From Pseudoflavonifractor sp. An44 (GTDB lineage Bacteria; Bacillota; Clostridia; Oscillospirales; Oscillospiraceae): a DNA stretch of 64,000 bases. The number at the start of each line of letters is the position of its first letter. Position 1 is the first letter of the stretch. The stretch lies in NCBI RefSeq assembly GCF_002161675.1, contig NZ_NFIH01000009.1:1-64000 (forward strand), read 5' to 3'. The notes under the pieces were generated by a model. That model was not told the DNA's origin and did not search any database. It saw nothing but the letters and a program-made list of their open reading frames with translations. Positions 16,747 through 24,321 of this stretch are shown here, piece by piece. The translations under genes were made by a program, and so were the position numbers.

Positions 16747-16775
16747 TTGCAGCGGCTCATATCGTATGGTATCAT
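16747..16775 (+). promoter_or_regulatory. Predicted promoter of the GNAT gene
   Basis: TTGCAG (16747-16752) and TATCAT (16770-16775) are 17 nt apart, 39 nt upstream of the chosen start. The interval is the divergent region shared with the WYL regulator. Confidence 0.55.
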
Positions 16776-16814
16776 AGTCCCACTAAGACCGTCGGGAAGA
16801 GGATGGATCATGCC

Positions 16815-17264
16815 ATGAAAATCAGAAAAGTGGAAACCGACAAAAAGAGATACCTGGATTTGCTGCTGCTGGCCGACGAGCAGGAGAACATGATCGACCG
16901 CTATCTGGAGCGGGGAACCATGTATGTGTTGGAGGACGACGGCGTCAAGGCCGAATGTGTGGTGACAGATGAGGGAGACGGCATCCTGGAGATGAAAAAC
17001 CTCGCCGTGGAGCCTGCCTTTCAGGGCAGGGGCTACGGAAAGAACATGGTGGACTTCCTTGTCCGAACTTACAAGGAGCAGTATACGGTGCTGCAGGTTG
17101 GCACCGGAGACAGCCCGTCCACCATCCCGTTTTATGAATTCTGCGGATTTCGTAGGCACCATCTGGTCAAGAACTTTTTTACTGACCACTACGACCACCC
17201 CATCTACGAGTATGGGGTGCAGCTGGTAGACATGCTGTACCTGCAAAGGGAGCTGAGCCTGTAA
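16815..17264 (+). CDS. GNAT family N-acetyltransferase
   Basis: A 149-residue acyl-CoA-dependent acetyltransferase. I start it at ATG 16815 because GGAAGAGGA at 16795-16803 is correctly spaced for it; an ATG at 16803 lies too close. Motif A is visible as LAVEPAFQGRGYGKNMVDFLV (about residues 60-80), and the final FYEFCGFRRHH matches motif B. The substrate is unknown. It is transcribed divergently from the WYL operon and may share its control region. Confidence 0.88.
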   Translation: MKIRKVETDKKRYLDLLLLADEQENMIDRYLERGTMYVLEDDGVKAECVVTDEGDGILEMKNLAVEPAFQGRGYGKNMVDFLVRTYKEQYTVLQVGTGDSPSTIPFYEFCGFRRHHLVKNFFTDHYDHPIYEYGVQLVDMLYLQRELSL

Positions 17265-17300
17265 GCGTATCAGTATTTAACAAGCTATAATCAAAGAATA

Positions 17301-17334
17301 GCGCCTTCCGGAATCTGCGGGTTTCGGAAGGCGC
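17301..17334. terminator. Bidirectional terminator between GNAT and fic genes
   Basis: Perfect 10-bp stem, GCGCCTTCCG (17301-17310) with CGGAAGGCGC (17325-17334), between two convergent genes. Confidence 0.7.
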
Positions 17335-17343
17335 TTCTTGGGC

Positions 17344-18522
17344 TTATTTTGCAATTTGATACTTGATGCGATTGCCGTATTTTGCAGAGCGCAGCAACCC
17401 AAGTTTTTCAAACTTGAGTACAAATCCACGGATGGTAGCATAGGCCGCATTGCCAAAGTCCTTTTCCAGCTGCTTGGTGGAGAACTGGCACTCCCCATAA
17501 GCGGTGAGGACAAACTGCCACAGGGCCTGTTCTTTTTCTGTGACATCGCCCCGGGACAAAGCGTTCTGGAAGGTTTCTGTGGTGTTGGGATCGGGCAAAG
17601 CCGAGACCAGCTTGTGGTACACATGTTCAATGAAATAGGTGAGGAAAGGCGTCACATCCATGACCCCGCTGATCTTCGCATTCTGCTCTGCCAACGTGTA
17701 GGCGTTGTAGTAACCCCGGCGGCTCTTCTCCACATACTCAGACAGCGGGACAAACAGAGCGGAGGAATACCGCTGCTGCACCAGATACCACAGGTGTATC
17801 AGTCGGGCCATTCTGCCGTTGCCGTCAAACCAGGGATGCAGGTAGGCGATGTAGAAGTGGATGAGCGCCGCTTTCAGCAGGTCGTTTATGGCGGATTCCT
17901 GATGGATAAACTCCACCAGATTCCCCATATACTCCGGCAGCATCTGCCAGGGAAGGCCGGTGTGTTCCACTTTGTCACCCACGATATACACGCTGTCATG
18001 GCGGTATTTATGGCCGGACAGGAGCTGATCCTCCTCCGGTAAAAATGCCCCAATGGTAAGCTCATAGAGCTGGTGGATGCTCTCCTCGCTGATCGTATGC
18101 TGAGGATCACTGATAAACTCCAGACCCTTCTTCATGCCGTAGATGCGGTTCTCACTCTCGCTGGTGGGGGCGTAGCCGGACAAAATTCTGCGGACGCTGT
18201 CCCGGGAGGTGTCGATCTGCTCGATGGAGAAGGTGGAGAGAATTTCGTCCTCCATGGCCTTTCTGCCATAGACCTGGCTGCTGCTCTGGGGTGTCAGCAG
18301 CACCTTGGCCGCCGACAGCTGAACCTGGGCAACAGAATCCAGATAGACCAGATTCTTTCCATTGAAATCCTTTAGCGGCAGAGGCTTATAAAAACCGCTG
18401 TCAAGCAGTGCCACAAATTCCTTCAGATCAGCCTGAGGGTATTTGTAGCCAAGTTTTTTCAGGTCGATGATGCTTTTGTCGGAGAGCATCTTGGCAAACA
18501 ATCCGGCGTCCATGGTGTTCAC
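17344..18522 (-). CDS. Fic family protein (AMP transferase)
   Basis: A 392-residue Fic protein. The catalytic motif HPWFDGNGRMAR (about residues 225-236) matches the HxFx(D/E)GNGRxxR consensus, with the His base, phosphate-binding Gly-Asn-Gly and Arg all present, so AMPylation of a protein target is likely. An N-terminal segment STFSIEQ around residue 95 resembles the class II inhibitory helix (S/T)xxxE(G/N), with Gln in the last position. A C-terminal winged-helix-like region follows (about 330-392). It has no antitoxin partner overlapping it. An operator-like motif before its start is shared with the XRE gene 450 nt away. Confidence 0.92.
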   Translation of the reverse strand: MNTMDAGLFAKMLSDKSIIDLKKLGYKYPQADLKEFVALLDSGFYKPLPLKDFNGKNLVYLDSVAQVQLSAAKVLLTPQSSSQVYGRKAMEDEILSTFSIEQIDTSRDSVRRILSGYAPTSESENRIYGMKKGLEFISDPQHTISEESIHQLYELTIGAFLPEEDQLLSGHKYRHDSVYIVGDKVEHTGLPWQMLPEYMGNLVEFIHQESAINDLLKAALIHFYIAYLHPWFDGNGRMARLIHLWYLVQQRYSSALFVPLSEYVEKSRRGYYNAYTLAEQNAKISGVMDVTPFLTYFIEHVYHKLVSALPDPNTTETFQNALSRGDVTEKEQALWQFVLTAYGECQFSTKQLEKDFGNAAYATIRGFVLKFEKLGLLRSAKYGNRIKYQIAK

Positions 18523-18534
18523 CTCTGATATAAC

Positions 18535-18561
18535 ATAGTATCAATTAGTATCAGTATAACA
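18535..18561 (-). promoter_or_regulatory. Operator-like site upstream of fic
   Basis: ATAGTATCAATTAGTATCAG occurs here, containing two AGTATCA direct repeats 11 nt apart. A near copy, ATAGTATCAATCAGTA, lies upstream of the XRE gene at 18965-18980. The site covers the expected fic promoter region, 13-39 nt before its start codon. Confidence 0.5.
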
Positions 18562-18644
18562 AAGGATATCCACCGTTGCAAGCGTTTATACAAGTATGGT
18601 GCCCCTGGATCATCTGTTGAGATTCAGCGGGCGGTTACTCGTCG

Positions 18645-18896
18645 TCATCCAAAATCATGCCGGCTGCCGCCGTTGGAACCCAGTGCCTCAAAGGCACAGA
18701 CAATCTCCTCGATTTGCTGAAAGCATTCGCTGTCTGCCAATGTGTCATCCTCCAGGATGGCTTTAATTTTGCCCAGGGCCTTGTAGCATTCCAACTCCAC
18801 AATCTTTGTTACGTCTGTATGGATGAGTTCCGGAAAGGAGACCTGGATTTTTTCGTTTGCCAACACATGACAGAGGATTTCCTGATACAGCTCCAT
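18645..18896 (-). CDS. Small conserved-looking protein, unknown function
   Basis: An 83-residue acidic protein, mostly helical (YQEILCHVLANEKIQVSFPELI, then YKALGKIKAILEDDTLADSECFQQIEEIVCAFEAL) with a polar SNGGSRHDFG tail. It has no membrane segment and no recognised domain. It is divergent from the XRE gene at 18998, with an inverted repeat spanning both ribosome-binding sites, so the two are probably controlled together. Small proteins of this type are frequent beside XRE regulators in Clostridia. The function is not known. Confidence 0.7.
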   Translation of the reverse strand: MELYQEILCHVLANEKIQVSFPELIHTDVTKIVELECYKALGKIKAILEDDTLADSECFQQIEEIVCAFEALGSNGGSRHDFG

Positions 18897-18900
18897 GCAA

Positions 18901-18996
18901 CCACCGCCTTAGTACTTATAAGTTCTACAATCGACATTGTAATAAAAATTTGCGGTATCGTCAATAGTATCAATCAGTACTAAAGGCGGTGGGCGG
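18901..18996. promoter_or_regulatory. Divergent control region with a long inverted repeat
   Basis: The arms at 18901-18918 and 18974-18993 are inverted copies that contain the AGTACT core and the CCACCGCC/GGCGGTGG ribosome-binding segments of the two divergent genes. The AGTATCAAT motif shared with fic lies against the right arm. It is a plausible binding region for the XRE regulator. Confidence 0.55.
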
Positions 18997-18997
18997 T

Positions 18998-19219
18998 ATG
19001 TTATTTCAACGACTGAGAGATTTGCGGGAGGACAGGGATCTGCGGCAGGAGGATGTGGCGGAAATTTTAGGGATCAGCCAGACGGTGTATTCCCGCTATG
19101 AGCGTGGATTTCAGACCATTCCGGTGATCCATCTTCTGAAATTGGCAGACTACTATAAGGTGTCTACCGATTATATTCTGGGACGAACCAACAACAGCAA
19201 GCCATATGATGCAAAATAG
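18998..19219 (+). CDS. XRE-family transcriptional regulator
   Basis: A 73-residue stand-alone Cro/C1-type helix-turn-helix protein (LRDLREDRDLRQEDVAEILGISQTVYSRYERGFQTIPV, then LADYYKVSTDYILGRT). I start it at ATG 18998 rather than the GTG at 18989, since AAAGGCGG lies at the right distance from the ATG. Short XRE regulators usually repress their own promoter. The shared AGTATCAAT motif suggests fic is also a target. Confidence 0.88.
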   Translation: MLFQRLRDLREDRDLRQEDVAEILGISQTVYSRYERGFQTIPVIHLLKLADYYKVSTDYILGRTNNSKPYDAK

Positions 19220-19285
19220 AAAATCTTAATGAGAAGCATCATAAAATGCAGAAGAATGGAGCATTTAGATGGATCATTCTAAAAA

Positions 19286-19326
19286 ATACCGCCCGCTGGC
19301 ATCTGTGGATGCTTAGCGGGCGGTAT
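19286..19326. terminator. Bidirectional terminator between XRE and GNAT genes
   Basis: Perfect 12-bp stem, ATACCGCCCGCT (19286-19297) with AGCGGGCGGTAT (19315-19326), preceded by six A on the plus strand, which gives a U-tract for the minus strand. Confidence 0.75.
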
Positions 19327-19334
19327 AGTATTCT

Positions 19335-19910
19335 TTATATGATGGTCTGCCGCCGGTCCCACTCCTTTTTCAGAATGGCGTACTGCATGGTGTTTTCGTA
19401 TTTGGGGGTGCCGTCGGGATGGTTCACGAAGGAGATGAATTCCAGGAACACGCCCTCCCGACGCATGCCCAGTTTCTCGCACAGGTGCTGACTGGAAAGG
19501 TTGTAGTCCTCGGTATAGGCGTAGATACGTCTCGCATTCTTTTGGGAAAAAAGGTAGTCAAAGAAAGCGTATGCCGCCTCAAAGGCGTAGCCCTTGCCCT
19601 GGTAGGCCTCGTTGAGCATCCAGCAGGGGCTGAAGGTGTCCCGTGGGGCGTCCTGGTCTGCGTGGGGCTCGCCCGCCTCCGGGTAGGCGTCGATCTCCCC
19701 AATGACCTTGCCGCTGTCCTTCAGGGTAATGGCGAAGTAGTACTCCGTCTCGCCCAGGCGCTTTTTCACTTCTGCCTGCGCCTCATCCAGAGAGTGTAAC
19801 TTCATGCTGGCGAAGCAGTTGACTGCAGGCGCTCTCAGATATTCATAGACATCCGCTGCATCGCTCTCTAAAAACGGGCGCAGAATCAGCCGTTTTGTCT
19901 CGATCACCAT
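19335..19910 (-). CDS. RimJ/RimL-type GNAT N-acetyltransferase
   Basis: A 191-residue acetyltransferase of the RimJ/RimL group: TKRLILRPFLESDAADVYEYL at the start, WMLNEAYQGKGYAFEAAYAFFDYLF as the acyl-CoA motif around residues 95-120, and YNLSSQHLCEKLGMRREG as the terminal conserved region. Substrates in this group range from ribosomal protein N-termini to small amines; this one is unknown. Confidence 0.9.
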   Translation of the reverse strand: MVIETKRLILRPFLESDAADVYEYLRAPAVNCFASMKLHSLDEAQAEVKKRLGETEYYFAITLKDSGKVIGEIDAYPEAGEPHADQDAPRDTFSPCWMLNEAYQGKGYAFEAAYAFFDYLFSQKNARRIYAYTEDYNLSSQHLCEKLGMRREGVFLEFISFVNHPDGTPKYENTMQYAILKKEWDRRQTII

Positions 19911-19974
19911 ACATTGCTACCTCCATCAAATGAAACTGTGGTACGGCGGTACCTGTATCCACAGGCCGATGTTT

Positions 19975-20334
19975 TCACCAGTGCAATTCGCATTTTCCGG
20001 AAGTGTGCTGAAACTTCCATTGCAGATAGTATCGGCTGGTTTCACCATCCAGATGAATCGACTGGGAGGGATTTTGCCTGTTGAGTTTCAAAAGCGGCTG
20101 CTTTTTCTGATCCAACAGAAGGACTTCCGCCTCGCCTTTGGCCAGTTGGACATCCAATGTAAATGTGTAAGTCCTGTTTTCATAAAAGCGCCCCATATGC
20201 CTGACCCATCCGGTGCAGGTGTCCAGCTTCACCTTGTCTCCGGTTTTCCCCGGCAGAAACATAAACAGGATCGCTTGGATACATTTCGTGGTCGCAATTG
20301 CGCCCCAATAGTAAGGCAAGCCCTTAAATTTCAT
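19975..20334 (-). CDS. Hypothetical protein
   Basis: A 119-residue protein with one weakly hydrophobic stretch near the start (CIQAILFMFLPG) followed by a beta-rich body (YTFTLDVQLAKGEAEVLLLDQKKQPLLKL, then SRYYLQWKFQHTSGKCELHW). The body has the look of a small beta-sandwich. No family is recognised. It is preceded by a weak ribosome-binding region (AGGATGGGCGC) and lies alone between a GNAT gene and tRNA-Pro. Confidence 0.5.
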   Translation of the reverse strand: MKFKGLPYYWGAIATTKCIQAILFMFLPGKTGDKVKLDTCTGWVRHMGRFYENRTYTFTLDVQLAKGEAEVLLLDQKKQPLLKLNRQNPSQSIHLDGETSRYYLQWKFQHTSGKCELHW

Positions 20335-20406
20335 GCGCCCATCCTCCTGAATATCATGTCTCTGCCTATTGTGCGGTTATTCTGAGTATATAATGCTGTA
20401 AAGTTA

Positions 20407-20444
20407 AAAAATCCGCCAAAATCACAAGATCTTGGCGGATTTTT
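20407..20444 (-). terminator. Terminator downstream of tRNA-Pro
   Basis: The 13-nt arms 20407-20419 and 20432-20444 pair (ATCCGCCAA with TTGGCGGAT at the core) and give a T-tract when read on the minus strand directly after the tRNA. Confidence 0.75.
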
Positions 20445-20519
20445 GGTCCGAGTGGAGAGACTCGAACTCCCGACATCCTGCTCCCAAAGCAGGCGCGCTA
20501 CCAACTGCGCTACACCCGG
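20444..20519 (-). tRNA. tRNA-Pro (anticodon UGG)
   Basis: On the minus strand the cloverleaf closes. The acceptor CCGGGTG pairs with CACTCGG with one G-U, the anticodon stem is CCTGC/GCAGG with loop TTTGGGA giving UGG, and the T-loop is TTCGAGT. CCA is encoded at the 3' end (20444-20446). It is followed by a strong terminator. Confidence 0.95.
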
Positions 20520-20623
20520 ATATTTTCGCTTACAGGCTTACATTATAGCGGATTTCCTTGCCCTTGGCAAGAGTTTATGATATGATTTTCTCGACTTTCT
20601 TTGAATGGTACGAGGTGAAGCCA

Positions 20624-21793
20624 ATGAGAATGCGGAAAAAGAAGAACTTGGACCGGCGCATGGAGAACTGTGCCGATTTGTGGATTAAAAATCCCGCCGC
20701 CCAGCGGGGCAAGTGGCGGGAGCTGATGCCACAGGCCCAGGGGGTGCGTCTGGAGCTGGGCTGCGGCAAGGGCCGATTCACCGCCGAGACAGCGGCGGCC
20801 AACCCCCAGGACCTGTATGTGGCAGTGGAGCGGGTGCCCGACGCCATGGTCATCGCCATGGAGCGGTGCCGGGAGAAGGGGCTGCACAACGTCTTTTTTA
20901 TTGACGGCGATGCCGCCTGCCTCAGCGATTACTTCGCCCCCGACGAGGTGGACCTGCTGTACATCAACTTCTGTGACCCCTGGCCCTCCGTGAAGCACTC
21001 CCGCCGCCGTCTCACCCACGAGAATTTCCTGCGTGGGTATCGCCAGGTGCTGCGGGACGGGGGCGAGATCCACTTCAAGTCGGACAACCGGGACCTGTTT
21101 GAGTGGTCCCTGTTCCAGTTCCCCAAGGCCGGGTTTGAGTTGTCTCAGGTCACCCGCAATCTCCATGAGCACGGCATTTGCGGTGTGATGACCGACTATG
21201 AGGAGAAGTTCCACAACCTGGGCACCCCCATCAACCGCTGTGTGGGCACCAAGGTGGCCCTGCCTGATATGCCGGTGGTGGATGCCCTGAGCCAGCGCCT
21301 TCCCCAGTTTGAGATTCGTCGGTGGGAGGAGGAGGACCTGCCCGCCGTTCTGGCCCTGATGGAGGGGAACGCCGCCTATTATGAGATTCAGAACCAGGGC
21401 CAGCCCACCATCCACAGCATCCGGGAGGATATGGCCACCCTGCCGCCCCGGTGCATCCAGGAGCAAAAGCATGATTTGGGCCTGTGGCAGGAGGGCAAGT
21501 TGGTGGGAATTCTGGACCTGGTGGAGGGCTATCCCCGGGAGCGCACCCTGTGGGTGGGCTTCTTTATGGTGGACGCCAACCTGCACCGCCAGGGCGTGGG
21601 ACGGGCTGTGGCCCAGGCTCTGCCCGGAGCAGCTGCCGACGCCGGAATGGACAGCATCCGCCTGGGCTGCCTGAAGGGCAACACCAAGGGCCACGACTTC
21701 TGGCTGGCCATGGGCTTCCAGGACCTGCGGGACGGCGAGGTCCGGGGAGGCAGCGCCGTTTGGATTATGGAACAGCTGGCCGAACACGAATAA
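20624..21793 (+). CDS. trmB: tRNA (guanine-N7-)-methyltransferase fused to a GNAT domain
   Basis: A 389-residue fusion. I start at ATG 20624 (MRMRKKKNLD), which follows GAGGTG at suitable spacing. Residues ~1-215 are TrmB: SAM-binding LELGCGKGRFTAETA (about 45-60), then the signature NFCDPWPSVKHSRRRLTHENFL (about 125-145) that forms m7G46 in tRNA, and a C-terminal TDYEEKFHNLGTPINR. Residues ~225-389 are a GNAT acetyltransferase (FEIRRWEEEDLPAVLALMEG, then NLHRQGVGRAVAQAL as acyl-CoA motif and FWLAMGFQDL). Typical TrmB is about 210-240 residues, so the GNAT part is an added domain. The frame is continuous with no stop between them. Confidence 0.92.
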   Translation: MRMRKKKNLDRRMENCADLWIKNPAAQRGKWRELMPQAQGVRLELGCGKGRFTAETAAANPQDLYVAVERVPDAMVIAMERCREKGLHNVFFIDGDAACLSDYFAPDEVDLLYINFCDPWPSVKHSRRRLTHENFLRGYRQVLRDGGEIHFKSDNRDLFEWSLFQFPKAGFELSQVTRNLHEHGICGVMTDYEEKFHNLGTPINRCVGTKVALPDMPVVDALSQRLPQFEIRRWEEEDLPAVLALMEGNAAYYEIQNQGQPTIHSIREDMATLPPRCIQEQKHDLGLWQEGKLVGILDLVEGYPRERTLWVGFFMVDANLHRQGVGRAVAQALPGAAADAGMDSIRLGCLKGNTKGHDFWLAMGFQDLRDGEVRGGSAVWIMEQLAEHE

Positions 21794-21832
21794 AGCCAAG
21801 AACCCACATAGCAACGCAAGAAGGAACAATCA

Positions 21833-22100
21833 TCTTGCATGGTCTAAAAGCCCTCGGCAGAGTTTTCCCGCCCGGGGGCGGGAAAATAAATCGAAATCCG
21901 TTTTTTCCGGGGACATGCGCATCGGAAAAAACACTTCTCAGCCCGCCAGTGTGGAATCGGGGCGTCCTTTGACCCGATGATGCATGCAGCGGGCTGCATC
22001 TCCTCGAAAAAATGCTGGCATTTTTGAGAAGCGTGTCGAATTGCTTCGACACGCAAACAAGAAACTGGTCTTTCTTGAGGGAAAGACCAGTTTCTTGCAT
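21833..22100. mobile_element. About 252-bp multi-hairpin intergenic element flanked by 8-bp direct repeats (copy A)
   Basis: TCTTGCAT occurs at 21833-21840 and again at 22093-22100, bounding 252 bp that hold only consecutive inverted repeats: 21863-21886 (11-bp arms), 21901-21931 (9-bp), 21941-21994 (6-bp, enclosing a 21956-21978 hairpin), 22008-22025 (8-bp), 22031-22054 (10-bp) and 22059-22096 (16-bp). All are perfect. No reading frame is plausible. The right repeat overlaps the last arm by 4 nt, so the exact border is uncertain. The core 21910-21940 matches the element at 50720-50750. I infer a non-autonomous mobile structured repeat. Confidence 0.65.
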
Positions 22101-22101
22101 C

Positions 22102-22830
22102 TTAGAGGGGGAGCAACACGTGATAGATCATCATAAAGTGGGCCACGGAGCCCAGCACAATGAACACGTGGAAAATCTCGTGACAGCCAAACCGGGGATT
22201 GTCCCGGGCGGGCCACTTCAGGGCGTAGAGCACGCCGCCGATGGTGTAGAGGATGCCGCCGGACAGCAGCCACAGCACGCCGGACATTCCCAAGGTGAGG
22301 TAGAGGGGGTAGATGGCCACCAATGCCAGCCAGCCCATGGCAATGTAGATGGTGGAGGTGAGCCAACGGGGGCAGTTGATCCAGGCCAAGGTCATCACCA
22401 GCCCAGCAATGGCCAGAACCCAGATGATGCCGAACATGGACCAGCCCCAGGGCCCCCGCAGGGCGGTGAGACACACCGGGGTGTAGGTGCCCGCAATGAG
22501 GAAGTAGATGGAGGCGTGGTCGTACTTCCGCAGCGCAATGCGCTTGGCGGCGGTGGTGTGCACCGAGTGGTAGAGGGTGGAGGCGGTATATAGTCCGATC
22601 ATGGACGCTCCATAGATGGAGAACGAGACCAATTTCCAGGCGTCAGCACCGGTGATCACTGCCTTTACCAGCAGCAGAACCGTGCCCAGGATGGCCAGCG
22701 CCGCACCAATTCCGTGGGTGATGGCCGACCAGGGGCGCAGTCCGTCGAAGGGCGTGCGGCCATGCTCCTGGGGACGTCTCCGGGGACGGGGCAGGGCGTC
22801 AAAGGGGTCAGGTGTGAGTGCGTCTTCCAT
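22102..22830 (-). CDS. Hemolysin III family (PAQR-type) membrane protein
   Basis: A 242-residue protein with about seven transmembrane segments after a polar N-terminal region. The conserved residues of the TrhA/hemolysin III group are visible: ITHGIGAALAI, STLYHSVH with the first His, KYDHASIYFLIAGTYTPV with the Asp-His pair, and FGCHEIFHVFIVLGSVAHF with the terminal histidines. These probably form a metal site in the membrane. Proposed roles include membrane energetics and fluidity; haemolysis is only a historical name. A multi-hairpin element directly follows its stop. Confidence 0.92.
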   Translation of the reverse strand: MEDALTPDPFDALPRPRRRPQEHGRTPFDGLRPWSAITHGIGAALAILGTVLLLVKAVITGADAWKLVSFSIYGASMIGLYTASTLYHSVHTTAAKRIALRKYDHASIYFLIAGTYTPVCLTALRGPWGWSMFGIIWVLAIAGLVMTLAWINCPRWLTSTIYIAMGWLALVAIYPLYLTLGMSGVLWLLSGGILYTIGGVLYALKWPARDNPRFGCHEIFHVFIVLGSVAHFMMIYHVLLPL

Positions 22831-22856
22831 AGTGACACCATCCTTTCTGAGAGCTC

Positions 22857-22885
22857 ATTATAACATATTTGCTTTGTGATATCAA
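22857..22885 (-). promoter_or_regulatory. Predicted promoter of the hemolysin III gene
   Basis: On the minus strand TTGATA (22885-22880) and TATAAT (22862-22857) are 17 nt apart, 26 nt before the start codon. Confidence 0.65.
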
Positions 22886-22935
22886 GGTCAATATGACTAA
22901 ATATAATAATAAAAACTAGATTGAAAGAAGTGACA

Positions 22936-22964
22936 TTGAATCTATACCTGGTGTGTGCTATAAT
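22936..22964 (+). promoter_or_regulatory. Predicted promoter of hemW
   Basis: TTGAAT (22936-22941) and TATAAT (22959-22964) are 17 nt apart, 36 nt before the hemW start. Confidence 0.7.
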
Positions 22965-23000
22965 CATAAAATTAGATGAACACCCGCAGGAGGAGAGCGT

Positions 23001-24224
23001 ATGGGAGAGTGCCTGGGACTGTATTTACACATTCCATTTTGCCGCAGCAAGTGTGATTACTGTGATTTTTACTCGCTGGCAGGGCGGGAAGACCGGATGG
23101 ACGACTACCAAAAAGCGCTCCTGCGCCACATTGTGGAGAGTGCGGAGGCGGCCCGCAGTTTTTCCGTCAACAGCATCTACATCGGAGGGGGCACCCCCAC
23201 CTGGTACGGAGAAAAGCGCTTGGTGGAGTTGCTGCACACCATCAAACGCCGCTTCACCCTGTCCAAGGATGTGGAAATCACCATCGAGGCCAACCCGGAC
23301 AGCGTGGATGAGAAGATGCTGCGTCACCTGCGCCGAGCGGGTGTGAACCGCATTTCCATGGGGATGCAGTCCGGCTGTGACCAGGAGCTGCAGGCCGTGC
23401 ACCGTCCTCACACCTATCGCCAGGTGGTGGACGCGGTGACGGCGGTGCGCCGGGCCAAAATTACCAACCTGAACCTGGATTTGATTTACGGCCTGCCGGG
23501 GCAGACCGAGGAGAGCTGGCACAAGACGGTGGAAAAGGCGCTGATTCTCAACCCGGAGCACCTGTCTTGCTACGGATTGACGGTGGAGGAGGGGACTCCT
23601 CTGGCCCAGCGTGTGGCCCGGGGCGAGCAGCTGCCCGACGAGGATCAACAGGCGGCCCTGTACCTGTGGACGGTGAAGCGCCTGGCCGAGGCCGGGTACG
23701 AACAGTATGAGATCTCCAACTTTGCCAAGCGGGGCTATCAGTCCCGGCACAATATGAAATACTGGATGGGACACCCCTATATGGGGTTGGGCGCTGCGGC
23801 CCACTCGGATTTCGGCGGGCGGCGGTATTCCTTCCTCTCCGATCTGGACCAGTACATTGACCACATGCTCCAGGGGGACGCGGTGGTGGATGAGTCGGAG
23901 CAGATCACCCGGCGCGAGCGGGGCAGCGAATACCTGATGCTCCGCATGCGCACCGTCCACGGCATTGAGGAGTGGGAGTACCGGCGGGAGTATATGATGA
24001 ACTTCGAGCCCATTGCCGCCAAGCTGGCAGAGTTTGAGCAGCACGGCTGGGCCCGCCGCCGGGGACGCCGATGGCAGTTTACCCCAGAGGGCTTCCTCTT
24101 ATCCAATCAGCTCATTGGGCAGCTGTTGGAACTGCAGGAAAATGCCTCCCTGGGTGGGATGTTGGAGCGGGTGCGCCGCAACCGAGAGGCCCAGAAAGAG
24201 AACAAAGAATCAAAAGAATCCTGA
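23001..24224 (+). CDS. hemW: Radical SAM heme chaperone HemW
   Basis: A 407-residue radical SAM protein starting behind CAGGAGGAGAG. LYLHIPFCRSKCDYCDFYS carries the iron-sulfur cysteines in the HemW-type spacing CxxxCxxC followed by DF, which distinguishes it from HemN (CxYC). The motifs IGGGTPTWYG, EANPDSVDEKML and NRISMGMQSGCDQEL are all present, as is the C-terminal HemN-type domain (ARRRGRRWQFTPEGFLLSN). Family role: binds haem and inserts it into respiratory enzymes. It is not a coproporphyrinogen oxidase despite frequent mislabelling. Confidence 0.93.
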   Translation: MGECLGLYLHIPFCRSKCDYCDFYSLAGREDRMDDYQKALLRHIVESAEAARSFSVNSIYIGGGTPTWYGEKRLVELLHTIKRRFTLSKDVEITIEANPDSVDEKMLRHLRRAGVNRISMGMQSGCDQELQAVHRPHTYRQVVDAVTAVRRAKITNLNLDLIYGLPGQTEESWHKTVEKALILNPEHLSCYGLTVEEGTPLAQRVARGEQLPDEDQQAALYLWTVKRLAEAGYEQYEISNFAKRGYQSRHNMKYWMGHPYMGLGAAAHSDFGGRRYSFLSDLDQYIDHMLQGDAVVDESEQITRRERGSEYLMLRMRTVHGIEEWEYRREYMMNFEPIAAKLAEFEQHGWARRRGRRWQFTPEGFLLSNQLIGQLLELQENASLGGMLERVRRNREAQKENKESKES

Positions 24225-24321
24225 GAAATCCATGGGGCAGGGAGCGCCGAATACCGCTTCCTGCCCCACTGCTATGATGAATGCATGAAAAATGGGTATA
24301 CTCTCTGTGAGGTGAGAACCC

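Noticed and set aside
17344-18896. Fic plus small protein as a classical toxin-antitoxin pair
   Set aside because: The genes do not overlap and are separated by about 120 nt. The Fic protein has its own N-terminal inhibitory-like motif, so an external antitoxin is not required.
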